Below, piece after piece: positions 33,782-44,944 of a DNA stretch of 61,465 nt (its first letter is position 1; every line of letters starts with the position of its first letter). The stretch spans positions 1 through 61,465 of the forward strand of contig FR898628.1 of assembly GCA_000437215.1 (NCBI GenBank), given 5' to 3'. The stretch is from Clostridium sp. CAG:440. GTDB taxonomy: Bacteria > Bacillota > Clostridia > TANB77 > CAG-508. Made by a program: the position numbers and the translations under genes. Under the pieces are notes generated by a model, which was not told the DNA's origin, searched no databases, and was given only the letters and a program-made list of their open reading frames with translations.

Positions 33782-34675
33782 ATGAGAAAAAATTCAAGAA
33801 TGAGAAAATCTGAAAAAGGTTTAGATAAAGTAATAATGTATAGTGGAATAGGAGTTTTGGCATTGGCTATTATTGTATTTGCACTTCTTATGTATAGTAG
33901 ATCTCTAAATAATGAGGTGCAAGAAAGCAAATTAAGTGCAGATAAAATTGCAAGCTTAGTTGATGGTAATAATTCAAATAGCCAAAGTGCAAGTACATCT
34001 ATAGGAAAAAGTGTAGAAGAAAAAGAAAATGAAACAAGTAAAGCACAAACAAATAATGAAAGTTCTAATTCTAATTCAACTTCAAGTACAAATTCAAATT
34101 TAGCAAATAATGTAACAAATAATATTACTAATAATGTAAAAACAGATAAAACCAATAGTAGTGCAAATGAATTAAACAAAAGTACAAGCACTAATAAAAG
34201 TAGTAATGAAGCGGCAAAAACAAATTCACAAGCCGCTACAGATAAAAAAGAGGCAACAAACCAAAAAGAATTATCATTTGAAAAACCTGTAGAAGGAGAA
34301 ATAACAAAAGAATTTGCAAAAGAAAACTTAATATATTCACAAACATTACAAGAATGGACAACACATGTTGGAATAGATATACAAGCTCAAAAAACAACAG
34401 TAGTAAAAGCTGCTGAAGCAGGAACTGTAAAGACAATTAAAAACGACCCAAGATATGGATTAACAATTGTTATAGAACACCAAAATGGATTTGAAACTGT
34501 ATATGCAAATTTATTAACTTCTGAATTTGTTACAGAAGGAGAAAAAGTTACAAAAGGACAATCTATAGGAACAGTTGGAAACACAGCTGTATTTGAAGTA
34601 GCAGATGAAGCACATTTACATTTTGAAATATTAAAAGACTCAATTCAAGTAGACCCTAGCATATATTTAAAATAA
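33782..34675 (+). CDS. spoIIQ: SpoIIQ-like M23 (LytM) peptidase-domain protein
   Basis: 297 residues; ATG follows AAGGAGG. A membrane helix (about 19-40) leads to a long Ser/Asn/Thr-rich linker, then the M23 domain. Both zinc-ligand motifs are present: HVGIDIQ near residue 199 and HLHFEI near 279, so it may be an active endopeptidase like SpoIIQ of Clostridioides and unlike the degenerate Bacillus protein. SpoIIQ links forespore to SpoIIIAH across the septum; spoIIIAH is present at 56198. Position after spoIID is typical. Confidence 0.85.
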   Translation: MRKNSRMRKSEKGLDKVIMYSGIGVLALAIIVFALLMYSRSLNNEVQESKLSADKIASLVDGNNSNSQSASTSIGKSVEEKENETSKAQTNNESSNSNSTSSTNSNLANNVTNNITNNVKTDKTNSSANELNKSTSTNKSSNEAAKTNSQAATDKKEATNQKELSFEKPVEGEITKEFAKENLIYSQTLQEWTTHVGIDIQAQKTTVVKAAEAGTVKTIKNDPRYGLTIVIEHQNGFETVYANLLTSEFVTEGEKVTKGQSIGTVGNTAVFEVADEAHLHFEILKDSIQVDPSIYLK

Positions 34676-34686
34676 AAAATTGCCAC

Positions 34687-34803
34687 AGTTGCTACGGTTG
34701 CCACGGTGGTGCCACGGTTCCGGGTTTAAATTGCCAACTAAACCCGGAACTATGGCACTATGGCAATTTATTGCCATTTAAACCCGGAACCGTGGCAATT
34801 TTT
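34687..34803. repeat. Cluster of three TTGCCA/TGGCAA palindromic repeats
   Basis: Three copies lie in tandem: one inverted (about 34699-34737), one direct with TTGCCAACTAAACCCGG and a duplicated TATGGCA end (34731-34766), and one direct (34771-34798). All share AAACCCGGAAC. The last copy is followed by eight T residues and can act as the terminator of spoIIQ. This accounts for most of the 200-base gap before yabP. Confidence 0.75.
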
Positions 34804-34876
34804 TTTTATTTGGTTCTAAATAAGACAAACTGTGAATATATATAATTAGGTGTATTTTAAATAAGGAGGGACTTTT

Positions 34877-35173
34877 ATGACAATAGATGAAAGAAATTCT
34901 GTTAAAACAGGAGTTATTCAAAATTTAATATTGGAAAATAGAGAAAAATTAAGTATTTCAGGTGTTATTGATGTTTTGAGTTTTGATGATCAGGTTGTAA
35001 TGATAGAAACAGAACTTGGATTGCTTACTGTAAAAGGGGAGGAACTAAGAATAAATAAATTAAGTATAGATACTTCAGAGGTAATTGTAGAAGGAAATAT
35101 TTCACATCTATCTTATAGTGAAAAAAATCAAGAAAAATCTAAAGGAAGTTTAATAGGAAAAATTTTTAAATAA
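34877..35173 (+). CDS. yabP: Sporulation protein YabP
   Basis: 98 residues; ATG follows AAGGAGGG. Family features: REKLSISGVIDVLSFDDQ, then a strand-rich core (TELGLLTVKGEELRI). YabP is needed for the spore cortex and coat in Bacillus and is usually adjacent to yabQ, as here. Confidence 0.9.
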   Translation: MTIDERNSVKTGVIQNLILENREKLSISGVIDVLSFDDQVVMIETELGLLTVKGEELRINKLSIDTSEVIVEGNISHLSYSEKNQEKSKGSLIGKIFK

Positions 35174-35189
35174 AGAAAGGGTAATCTAA

Positions 35190-35684
35190 ATGATAACTAA
35201 TCAGGCATATTTATTTTTAATATTTGTAATAAATGGGTTATTAATTGGTTTATTATTTGATTTTTTTAGAATTTTAAGACTTAGTTTTAAAACAAGGGAT
35301 TTTGTTACATATATTGAAGATATTATATTTTGGATTATAACAGGAATTATTGTTTTATACTCAATTTTTATTTTTAACAATGGAGAAATTAGATTTTTCA
35401 TGTTTTTAGGAATAGCACTTGGGGCCTTTTTATACATGACTTTGTTTAGTGGTTATATTATAAGTGTAAGTGTTCATATAATAAAATTTTTTAAGAAGAT
35501 ATTTGGCTTTATATTAAAAGTTTTTATAATACCATTTTCATTTGTGTTTAAAATATTAAAGAAAATATTTATTAGACCAATTTCATTTGTTACTATTAAT
35601 ATAAGAAAAATTTCTACAAATTTATTTAAAAAAATAAAAATAAATAAACCATTGCGACAAAAAAATGCAAAAATTGTAAAATAG
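35190..35684 (+). CDS. yabQ: Spore cortex biosynthesis protein YabQ
   Basis: 164 residues, 16 bases after yabP. Three or four membrane segments (ITNQAYLFLIFVINGLLIG, IIFWIITGIIVLYSI, and others) with the family-like GLLFDFFRILRL loop and a basic C-terminal tail. Membrane protein required for cortex formation. Confidence 0.85.
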   Translation: MITNQAYLFLIFVINGLLIGLLFDFFRILRLSFKTRDFVTYIEDIIFWIITGIIVLYSIFIFNNGEIRFFMFLGIALGAFLYMTLFSGYIISVSVHIIKFFKKIFGFILKVFIIPFSFVFKILKKIFIRPISFVTINIRKISTNLFKKIKINKPLRQKNAKIVK

Positions 35685-35766
35685 AAGAAGGATTTTGCAA
35701 AGTTTTGTAGAATAAAATAATTATATTGACAATAACATTTTATGATGAATTGGAGAGATTTTACAT

Positions 35767-36042
35767 ATGAATAAAACAAGAAAATTGTATAAAAAACTAT
35801 TAATAATAGCAATTATGCTTTATGTTGGTATTACATTAATAAACCAACAAGCAACATTAAACGATTATACAAAAACAAGTGAAAGTTTAGCACAAGAATT
35901 AAAAGAAGAACAAGAGTATAAAGAAGAACTTGCAAATAAAAAAGAAGAAGTTAATTCTTTAGAATTTATAGAACAAACAGCAAGAGAAAGATTAGACATG
36001 TATTTGCCAAACGAAAGAGTATATGTTGATGCTGGAATGTAA
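35767..36042 (+). CDS. divIC: Septum formation initiator (FtsB/DivIC family)
   Basis: 91 residues; ATG follows TTGGAGAGATT. A short cytoplasmic part, one membrane helix (about 12-28) and a coiled coil (ELKEEQEYKEELANKKEE) ending with ERLDMYLPNERVYVD, the typical LgyxxpgE-like end. Divisome component that works with FtsL and DivIB. Its place after yabPQ is common in Clostridia. Confidence 0.85.
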   Translation: MNKTRKLYKKLLIIAIMLYVGITLINQQATLNDYTKTSESLAQELKEEQEYKEELANKKEEVNSLEFIEQTARERLDMYLPNERVYVDAGM

Positions 36043-36064
36043 AAGTAAAAAAATAATAAACGGG

Positions 36065-36110
36065 CTTAAATGAACTTTATTTTTAAAATATAGTTTATTT
36101 AAGTTTTTTT
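36065..36110 (+). terminator. Rho-independent terminator
   Basis: CTTAAATGAACT (36065-36076) pairs with AGTTTATTTAAG (36092-36103); T-run follows. Confidence 0.75.
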
Positions 36111-36220
36111 TATATATTCCATTGCTAAAAAATATAAATCGTGATATTATTTCTAAAGAATAAGTAAAATTGTAAAATTTTACCACTAAAGTGTAAAATA
36201 AAAGAAAGGATAGTAAAAAT

Positions 36221-36922
36221 ATGAGTTTTATTGAAGTAAAAAATCTAAACAAAACATATTCATCAGGAAATATAGAAGTACAAGCAGTAAAAAATGTATC
36301 ATTTGAAATAGAAAAAGGTGAAGTAGTAGTAATTGTAGGTGCAAGTGGAGCAGGTAAAACCACTTTATTAAATGTCTTAGGAGGAATGGACACACCAACA
36401 ACAGGAAATGTAATAATAGATGGACAAGATATATCAAATTATAAAGAAAAACAACTTACACAATATAGAAGGGAAGATATTGGATTTGTATTTCAATTTT
36501 ATAATTTAGTACAAAATTTAACAGCATTAGAAAATGTAGAACTTGCAACACAAATATGTAAAGATCCAAAAGAACCAAAAACAGTGCTAGAACAAGTAGG
36601 TTTACAAGATAGAATAAACAATTTTCCATCACAATTATCAGGTGGAGAACAACAAAGGGTGTCTATAGCAAGAGCTATTGCGAAAAATCCAAAATTATTA
36701 TTATGTGATGAGCCAACAGGAGCGCTAGACTACAAAACAGGAAAAGAAGTTTTAAAATTATTGCAAGATATGGCAAGAAAAAACAATATGACAGTTATAA
36801 TAATTACACACAACCAAGCAATAACACCAATGGCAGATAGAATAATTAAAATGAAAAGTGGTCAAATAGAACAAAACGAAATAAATAAAAAAGTAATATC
36901 AATAGAAGAGGTAGAATGGTAA
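36221..36922 (+). CDS. ABC transporter ATP-binding protein (LolD/MacB type)
   Basis: 233 residues; ATG follows AAAGGA. Walker A GASGAGKTT near residue 41, Q-loop VFQFYNLV, signature LSGGEQQR near 147, Walker B LLCDEPTGALD and H-loop IITHNQ. Its stop TAA overlaps the ATG of the permease (TAATG), so the two are translationally coupled. An intact counterpart to the broken ATPase at 4212. Confidence 0.95.
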   Translation: MSFIEVKNLNKTYSSGNIEVQAVKNVSFEIEKGEVVVIVGASGAGKTTLLNVLGGMDTPTTGNVIIDGQDISNYKEKQLTQYRREDIGFVFQFYNLVQNLTALENVELATQICKDPKEPKTVLEQVGLQDRINNFPSQLSGGEQQRVSIARAIAKNPKLLLCDEPTGALDYKTGKEVLKLLQDMARKNNMTVIIITHNQAITPMADRIIKMKSGQIEQNEINKKVISIEEVEW

Positions 36923-39900
36923 TGAAACTAACAATATATTATAAAGATTCGATACGAAAGCTAAAAACAAGTATTTTTAGATATATATCAATCATAGTTA
37001 TAATAATGTTAGGAGTAGGTTTTTTTGTTGGTATGAATTCAGTTGCTCCAGACATGAAAAAAACAACAGAAGAATACCTAAAAACTTCAAATGTATTTGA
37101 CATACAATTAGCATCTAATTTAGGATATGATAAAAAGGATGTAGAAAAGTTTGAACAAATAGAAGAAATAACAGAAGTAGAGCCAGTTTATAATTATGAT
37201 GTATTAACAACAATAAATGATAAAAATTTACCAGTAAGAATAATATCTAAAACAAAAGACCAAAAAATAAACCAAAATGATATTATAGAAGGAAAAAATG
37301 TACAATTCCCAAATGAATGTTTAATAGATACAAGATTACACAGTATATATAATTTAAATGTTGGGGACAAAATTAAAATTCACAAAAATGAAGAAGATTT
37401 AAGTAAAGTAATTAGTAAAACAGAATACACAATAGTTGGAATTACAAGAAATCCTGCATATTTGTCAATTTTTTATGGGAGTACTGAGTTAGAAAATGGT
37501 GAACTTGTAGGATATGTAAATGTTTTAGAGGACAATATTAAGCTTGAAAAATATACATCAATGTACTTAAAAACTAATATTGACAACAATATAAATAAAA
37601 CATCAGAAGAATATAAAAACAAATTAGATGATATTGCAAAAAAAGTAGAAGATACACAAAATAGTCTATTAGACGAAAAATACAAAGAAGTATATGAAAA
37701 ATATACTAAAGAAATAGAAAAGTCTCAAAATGAATTGACTACAAAACAAAATGAAATAAATACTGCAAAACAAACAATAGAAAATTCACAAAAACAAATA
37801 AACAGTTCTATATTGCAAGTATCATCATTAGTGGCAAATTATTACCAATCAAGTCAAATATATGAAAGATTTCAGACTAAAAAAACAAAACTTGATGAAT
37901 TATACTTATCATATTCAACATTAAATAGTGAAAAAAATACAATTGAAACCGAATATGAAAAGTTAAAAGAAAAAGTAGAAAACAAACAAAATGAGCTGTC
38001 AAAATTAAATAACAATATTAATAATAAACTATATGAAATACATTTACTTGGAAATAATAATCCTAAATATATTGAGCAAACAAGGAAAGCAAATGAACTT
38101 GACTATACATACAATTTACAGAAAAAGGAATTTAGTGCTGTAGAAGAAAAATACAAAAAATTAGAAAAAGATTTAGAAGAAAAACAGCAGAATATAAAAA
38201 CATTAAAAGAGCAATTAGACAAAGAGCAAGAAAATTTCTATAATAATTTCTTAAGTACAGAAGACATTATGCTTGGAACTGGAAATCAAGAATTAATAGC
38301 TAATGTTCAAGAAATTAAAAAAAGTCAAGAAGCACTTAATACATCAAAAAAAGAATTTGAAAAGGAAAATTATGATAAAAAAATAGAAGACGCAAAAACA
38401 AAATTATCAAATTCTAAAAATGATTTAAAAAACTTTGAAAAGTTGTCACAAGTTACAAAATTATACGAAAGTAGCGGATTTAAATCTTTAGATAATGACT
38501 TAGAAAAAATTGCAATAATGGGAAAAGTTTTTCCGGTTATGTTCTTTATAGTTGCAGCATTAGTTACAATTACAACAATAACAAGAATGATAGAAGAAGA
38601 TAGAACAAATATTGGAATATTAAAAGCGTTAGGCTATAGTAAAACAACTATAATGAAAAGGTATATAATTTACTCATTATCTGCAACAATCATTGGGGTT
38701 ATAATTGGAACATTATTAGGAAGTACATTAATTGCCCAAGTACTTTTTGCTGCATATGGCAGTTTATATGATTTGCCAAGCCTAATAATAGAAATAAATG
38801 TTTTATACACTGCACTTGCAACTATAATTTCAGTTATAGCAACAGTTGGCGTTACATTTATAATAACTAAAAAAGAATTAAAACAAAAGACAGCCGATTT
38901 ATTAAGACCAAAACCAGCCAAAGAAGGAAAAAATATTTTCTTAGAAAAAATACCATCATTTTGGTCAAAACTTAGCTTTTTATTTAAAATATGTTTTAGA
39001 AACATATTTAGGTATAAAAGAAGGTTGTTTATGACACTAATTGGTATTGCAGGCTGTACAATGCTTGTTTATACAGGAATAGCACTAAATGATACAATAA
39101 ACAATATAGCAGAAAGACAATTTGGAGATGTAAGAGCATATAAAATGGAAATCAACTTAACATCTGGGGTTACTCAAAATGAAGTTTATGACATACAAAA
39201 ATACATAGAACAGCAAGATAAAATAACACGGAGTAACACCTGTAAGACAGCAAATGACAACAATAGAAGCAAATAAAACAAGTAAAGACGTATTTTATAC
39301 AGTAATAGATGGAAGCAAATGTGAAGATTATATTAAATTAAAAAATAGAAATAATAAAGAAAAAATAGACCTAACAGATGAAGGGGTTGTATTAACAGAA
39401 AAACTGGCAAATACTTTAAAGGTAAAAAATGGAGATAATATTACAATTAAAGAAAATGATAAAGAAAAAAAGGTTAAAGTAATTGGTATTACAGAAAATT
39501 ATTTATATAATTATATTTATATGACGCCAAACATGTATAATCAAGTATTTGAAACAGATATAAAATACAATTTGTTTTTTGCAAATTATGATAACATAAA
39601 TGAAGATGAGGAAACAACATTTGCTAATAAATTAAAAGAAAATACAAAAATAAGCGGAACTGTATATACAAGAACTTTAAATAATGATTACAAAAAAAGT
39701 TTATCTGGATTAAGTAGCATAGTATTTTTATTTATAGGATGTGCAAGTTTACTATCATTTATGGTTTTAGTAAATTTAAACAACATAAATATTGAGGAAA
39801 GAAGAAGAGAACTTGCAACATTTAAATTATTAGGATTTTACAAAAAAGAGCTTGAAAAATATGTATTTAGAGAAAACATAATTCTTACTATTTTAGGAAG

Positions 39901-40111
39901 TATACTTGGGGTATTTATTGGAATAGGAGTACTTGGAATTATAATTCAAAGTGCAGAGGTAGAAACAATAATGCTTCCGGTTGAATTTAATACATTGAAT
40001 GTTGTTATATCTATTTTAATTACATTATCATTTACACTAATTACAAACTTTATGATGAAGAAAAAAATTAAAAAAATTGATATGATAGAATCATTAAAAA
40101 GTGTAGAATAA
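36922..40111 (+). CDS. FtsX/MacB-type ABC permease with long coiled coil, one +1 shift
   Basis: 1062 residues after the shift, from ATG 36922 (another ATG at 36916 is too near the GAGGTAG). Architecture: membrane helix near 20-35, extracytoplasmic domain, a coiled coil at about 235-510 (KSQNELTTKQNEINTAK and similar), FtsX domain with three helices at about 540-670, then a fourth helix near 715, a second extracytoplasmic domain and a final FtsX unit (IEERRRELATFKLLGFYK). The frame breaks at 39229 in the second extracytoplasmic part (DKIT|GVTPVRQQM). Substrate unknown; such large permeases export peptides or lipids. Confidence 0.87.
39229..39232 (+). other. CGGA +1 shift site in the ABC permease (codon 770)
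   Basis: ACA-CGG-AGT in zero frame; ACA-GGA-GTA (Thr-Gly-Val) joins the two ORFs. Unshifted reading ends at 39276 and loses the last three membrane helices. Confidence 0.82.
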
Positions 40112-40183
40112 ACACTAAAAATAGACTTTACAAAATATACAATTGTAACAAATATAAAAAAGCTTATAAACAAGGAGATAGAA

Positions 40184-40624
40184 ATGGAAAGAACAAGAGT
40201 AGCTGCAATTTTAAAAATGGAAAATGGCTATGCATTTATGCATAGAAAAGATGTAATAAAAAGAAAAGATTACCAAGAATATTATACATTCCCAGGAGGG
40301 GGCTTAGAGGAAAATGAAACTCCACAAGAGGGAGTAATTAGAGAAATTGAAGAAGAATTTGGGATAAAAGTAAAAGTAATAAAAAAATTATATGAAATAA
40401 AGTCAGAAAAATTTAATCAATTAGAAATATTTTACTTATGTGAGTATATAAGTGGAACATTTGGAACAGGTACAGGACCAGAATTTTCAAACGATCCTAA
40501 ACATATAGATTCAGGAAAATATTTACCAGAAATAATACCACAAGACAAAATAAAAGACATTTTATTATTTCCACAAAATGTAGCAAAAATGTTTTTAGAA
40601 GATTTGGAAAATAAAAAATTATAA
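40184..40624 (+). CDS. Nudix hydrolase
   Basis: 146 residues; ATG follows AAGGAGAT. The Nudix box is complete: GGGLEENETPQEGVIREIEE then EFGI, residues about 41-64. It hydrolyses a nucleoside diphosphate linked to another group; substrate not predictable. It precedes the dnaE leader. Confidence 0.9.
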   Translation: MERTRVAAILKMENGYAFMHRKDVIKRKDYQEYYTFPGGGLEENETPQEGVIREIEEEFGIKVKVIKKLYEIKSEKFNQLEIFYLCEYISGTFGTGTGPEFSNDPKHIDSGKYLPEIIPQDKIKDILLFPQNVAKMFLEDLENKKL

Positions 40625-40634
40625 ATAAAATAGA

Positions 40635-40693
40635 AGAAAGGAATTAATCAATTAAATAGTTTGATATATATTTAATTGATTATATAAGAAAAA
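40635..40693 (+). promoter_or_regulatory. Hairpin leader separating ribosome binding site from dnaE start
   Basis: AGAAAGGA (40635-40642) lies 51 bases before the ATG. Between them AATCAATTAAAT (40646-40657) pairs perfectly with ATTTAATTGATT (40670-40681). Folding would bring the ribosome binding site to about 15 bases from the start. A close copy precedes spoIIIAA. Confidence 0.55.
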
Positions 40694-43600
40694 ATGTCAG
40701 AATTTGTACATTTACATATACATAGTGAATTTAGTTTATTAGATGGTGCAAATAGAATAAAAGACTTGCCAGTAAGAGCCAAAGAACTTGGAATGAATGC
40801 AATGGCAATTACTGATCATGGTGTAATGTATGGTGCTATAGATTTCTATAAAGCTTGTAAAAAAGAAGGAATAAAGCCAATAATTGGATGTGAGGTATAT
40901 GTAGCCCCACGTTCAAGGTTTGATAAAGAACCAGGAATAGATAACAAGTACAATCATTTAATATTACTTGCAAAGAATAATGTAGGTTATAAAAATTTAA
41001 GCAAACTTGTTTCTATAGGTTTTGTAGATGGGTATTATTATAAACCTCGTATAGATTTAGAAGTACTTGAAAAATATAGTGAAGGTTTAATTTGCTTAAG
41101 TGCATGTTTAGCAGGTTCAGTAAATCAGGCATTATTAAATGGAAATGAAGAAAAAGCAGAAGAAATAGCAAATTGGCATAAAAAAGTGTTTGGCGAAGAT
41201 TATTATATAGAAATTCAAAATAATGGGTTACAAGAACAGGTATTAGCAAACCAAAAGCTAATAAAACTTGCTAGAAAATTAGATATACCACTTGTTGCAA
41301 CAAATGATGCACATTACTTAAAAAAAGAAGACGCATATAATCATGAGGTCTTATTATGTATTCAAACAGGTAAAAAAATGAGTGATGTAGATAGAATGCG
41401 TTTTGAAACAGATGAATTATATGTTAAATCGCCAGAAGAAATGTCACAATATTTTAGTGCGTTTCCAGATGCAATAGAAAATACTGTAAAAATTGCACAA
41501 AAATGTAATGTGGAATTTGAATTTGGACATACAATACTTCCAAACTATGATGTACCGCCAGAATTCCCAACACATTATGACTACCTAAAAAAATTATGTG
41601 ATGATGGAATAATTGAAAGATATGGACAAAATCCTTCTAAAGAAATACTAGAAAGAGCTAAGTATGAAATAGACGTAATAAAGAAAATGGGCTATGTAGA
41701 TTATTTCTTAATAGTATGGGACTATATACATTATGCAAAAAGCCATGGAATACCTGTAGGACCAGGACGTGGCTCTGGAGCAGGTTCAATGCTTGCATAT
41801 GCAATAGGAATAACAGATATAGATCCAATAAAATATGGCTTAATTTTCGAAAGATTTTTAAATCCAGAAAGAGTTAGCATGCCAGATTTTGACGTTGACT
41901 TTTGTTATGAACATAGGCAAGATGTTATAGATTATGTATCAAAAAAATATGGGCATGATCATGTTTCACAGATTATAACATTTGGAACAATGTCAGCAAG
42001 GATGGTAATTAGAGATGTTGCAAGAGTATTAGATTTGCCATATTCAGAGGCAGATACACTTGCAAAAATGATACCAAACGAATTACATATAACAATAAAA
42101 AAAGCCATGGAGCAAAACAAAGAACTAAAAGACTTATATGAAAAAGATGAACAAATACATAAATTGTTAAACATTGCAATGGGACTAGAAGGAATGCCAA
42201 GGCAGGCATCTACACATGCATGTGGAATTGTAATAACTAAAGACCCAGTAGATACATATGTTCCTCTATATGTAAGAGATGGCCAAATTGCAACCCAATA
42301 TATTATGACAACTTTAGAAGAATTAGGCCTTCTAAAAATGGATTTTTTAGGCCTTCGTACATTAACAGTTATACAAGATACAAAAAATTTAGTAAAACAA
42401 AACCGAGGAATTGATGTACAATTTGATAAAGAAATGTCAGACCCTAAAGTTTATAAATTATGGCAAGAGGGTAAGACATGTGGTATATTTCAGTTTGAAT
42501 CTCAAGGAATGACAAATTTCATGAAAGAACTAAAACCAGACTGTTTAGAAGACATAATAGCTGGAGTTTCATTATATAGACCAGGTCCAATGGACCAAAT
42601 TCCACGTTACATACGTGGAAAACAAAATCCAGGACATAACGAATATACACATCCAAGTTTGGAGCCAATACTAAATGTAACATATGGTTGTATGGTATAT
42701 CAAGAACAAGTTATGCAAATAGTTCGTGAACTTGCAGGTTATTCTTTAGGAAGAGCAGATTTAGTAAGACGTGCAATGGGAAAGAAAAAACTAGATGTAA
42801 TGGCCAAAGAAAGAGAAGTATTTATTCATGGACAACTTGATGAAAATAAAAATGTAGTCGTTCCAGGTTGTGTAAGAAATGGAATAGATGAAAACTCTGC
42901 AAATAAAATATTTGACGAAATGGCAGAATTTGCAAAATATGCTTTCAACAAATCCCATGCTGCGTGTTATGCAGTAATATCATATCAAACAGCATATTTA
43001 AAAGCATATTATCCAGCAGAATTTATGGCTGCAATGTTAAATAGTTTTTTAGGAAATTTAGACAAAATCCCACAATATGTAGATGAATGTAAAACACTAG
43101 GAATTGAAATTTTAAAGCCAGATATAAATAATAGTAATACTAAATTTACAGTTGAACAAAATAAAATACGTTTTGGATTAGGAAGTATAAAAAATGTTGG
43201 AACTATACCAGTAGAAATAATTGTAAAAGAGAGAGAAAAGAATGGAAAATACCAAAGTTTTACAGATTTTTGTGAAAGAATTGCAAATGAAGCAGTAAAT
43301 AAAAAGTGTGTAGAAAGTTTAATAAAAGCGGGTTGCTTTGATGAATTTGAACAAACAAGAAGTACATTACTTGCATCTTTTGAACTTATAATAGACCAAA
43401 TACAATCAAATAATAAAAAAGGTATGCAAGGACAAGTTTCAATGTTTGACTTAGGGGGAAGTAAAGAAGAACAAGAATCTCTAAATGAAATAAAATACAC
43501 ATTTAATGAACAAGAAGAATTATCAAATAAAGAGTTGTTATCAATAGAAAAAGAAATGCTTGGTATTTATATATCAGGCCACCCACTAGAAAAACTAAAG

Positions 43601-44198
43601 AAACAAATAGCAGCACAAACAAATATAAATTCTATGCAAATAAAAAATATAACACAAGTAAACAATTTAAATCCAGAAGATGCAAATCCTACTATATCAA
43701 CTAATATAAATAAATTTACAGATGGACAAAAAGTAAAATATGCAGGAATAATAACACAAATAAAAAAGAAATATACAAAAAACAACAAAATTATGGCATT
43801 TGTTACAATAGAAGATTTATATGGAACAGTTGAAGTTATTGTATTTGAAAATGCTTATATGAATGCAGGAAAAAGTTTAATAGAAGAAAATATAGTTATG
43901 GTAGACCGGAAGACTTAGTATAAGAGACGAAGAACAGGCAAGTATTATTGCAAATGAAATTAAAGATTTTTCTGAAAATCAAACACAAAAAATTTTAACA
44001 TTAGACATAACAAACTTAGAAGAAAGCCAAAAAGCAAAATTGAGAGGTGCAATTAGATTTTTCCATGGTGACAAAAACAATATGAATGTTCAAATTAAGG
44101 TAAATGATGAATTCAAACCATGTGGACAAATTTATTTAACACCTGAAATTTTACAATTTTTTAAAAGTATTGTTGGGGAAGAAAATTGCAAAATATAA
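40694..44198 (+). CDS. dnaE: DNA polymerase III alpha subunit (DnaE), one +1 shift
   Basis: 1167 residues after the shift. N-terminal PHP domain (FVHLHIHSEFSLLDGA, ITDHGVMYGAIDFYK). Polymerase core: VGPGRGSGAGSMLAYA, PDFDVDFCYEHRQDVIDYV, RQASTHACGIVI, LYRPGPMDQIPRYI and FNKSHAACYAVISYQTAYLK. An OB-fold domain follows (KYAGIITQIKKKYTKNNKIMAF). The frame breaks at 43907 within the OB fold (VMVD|GRLSIRDEEQ), and the last 95 residues lie in the +1 frame. Unshifted DnaE ends at 43918. This replicative polymerase is essential in relatives. Confidence 0.94.
43907..43910 (+). other. CGGA +1 shift site in dnaE (codon 1072)
   Basis: GAC-CGG-AAG in zero frame; GAC-GGA-AGA (Asp-Gly-Arg) continues as GRLSIRDEE. 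Confidence 0.83.
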
Positions 44199-44259
44199 AA
44201 TTTGTTGGGAGTTCTAGGAAGAATATATGATTAAATTTAACAATCAAAAACTATATAAA

Positions 44260-44292
44260 AAAAGAGTTTATTTTTTTAAATAAACTCTTTTT
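44260..44292. terminator. Bidirectional terminator between dnaE and the DUF1836-like gene
   Basis: AAAAAGAGTTTATTT pairs with AAATAAACTCTTTTT. The stop codon of the minus-strand gene lies inside it, as with the sortase. Confidence 0.75.
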
Positions 44293-44777
44293 ACATATAG
44301 TTGATTAGCAAAAGATTGCACAACATTTCTTAATATATATTTTTCTTTTGTCATAATTTCACGTCCAGTATATTCTTGTCCAGCAAATGTAAGGCTTATT
44401 GCTTTTTCAAGTTCATCACAGAATTGATTATATGCGGTTTCCGGAGAAACAGTATCTATAGCAAGTTTTATAAGTTCTGCAATATCATTTATACTATAGA
44501 CTTGTTTTAAAATACAAATTACAAATAAATAAGCAATGTGTTCTGTATTATACTTTTTATTTACAGGAGGATTAATAATCTTATGTTTAACATAATTATT
44601 AATCATTGTTTTTGTAATTATTTTTTCACTATCGTCATTTTTTATATAATTAGATAAATATTGCTCAAGTAAACATACAAGTTGATCTAAATATAAATCA
44701 ATTTTAGGTATTTCATTCCATCTTGGAATATGAAATCCTGCAATTTCTTTATCTTCATACGCAAAATTATTTTTCAT
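44268..44777 (-). CDS. DUF1836 family protein
   Basis: 169 residues; on the minus strand ATG follows AAGAGGTGATT. Typical features are FHIPRWNEIPKIDLYLDQL, TKTMINNYVKHKIINPPVNKKY and IAYLFVICILKQVYSINDIAELI. The central part resembles a MerR-like helix-turn-helix, so a regulatory role is plausible but not established for the family. Confidence 0.8.
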   Translation of the reverse strand: MKNNFAYEDKEIAGFHIPRWNEIPKIDLYLDQLVCLLEQYLSNYIKNDDSEKIITKTMINNYVKHKIINPPVNKKYNTEHIAYLFVICILKQVYSINDIAELIKLAIDTVSPETAYNQFCDELEKAISLTFAGQEYTGREIMTKEKYILRNVVQSFANQLYVKRVYLKK

Positions 44778-44844
44778 GTAATCACCTCTTATTCTTATAA
44801 TGGCAGCTCTTTGAAGAATATATAATTATTATTCTAATGATAAT

Positions 44845-44873
44845 ATAATAACATTTTTATAACATATAGTCAA
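44845..44873 (-). promoter_or_regulatory. Promoter of the DUF1836 gene
   Basis: On the minus strand TTGACT (44868-44873), 17-base spacer, TATTAT (44845-44850). Confidence 0.5.
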
Positions 44874-44944
44874 TTACTTGACAATATATTTGCTATATGG
44901 TAACCTAGTATCGAAAACCAGATAAAGAGGGGAAAAAAACAAAA

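Noticed and set aside
34687..34803. CRISPR array
   Set aside because: Copies are palindromic, in both orientations, with no regular unique spacers and no cas genes.
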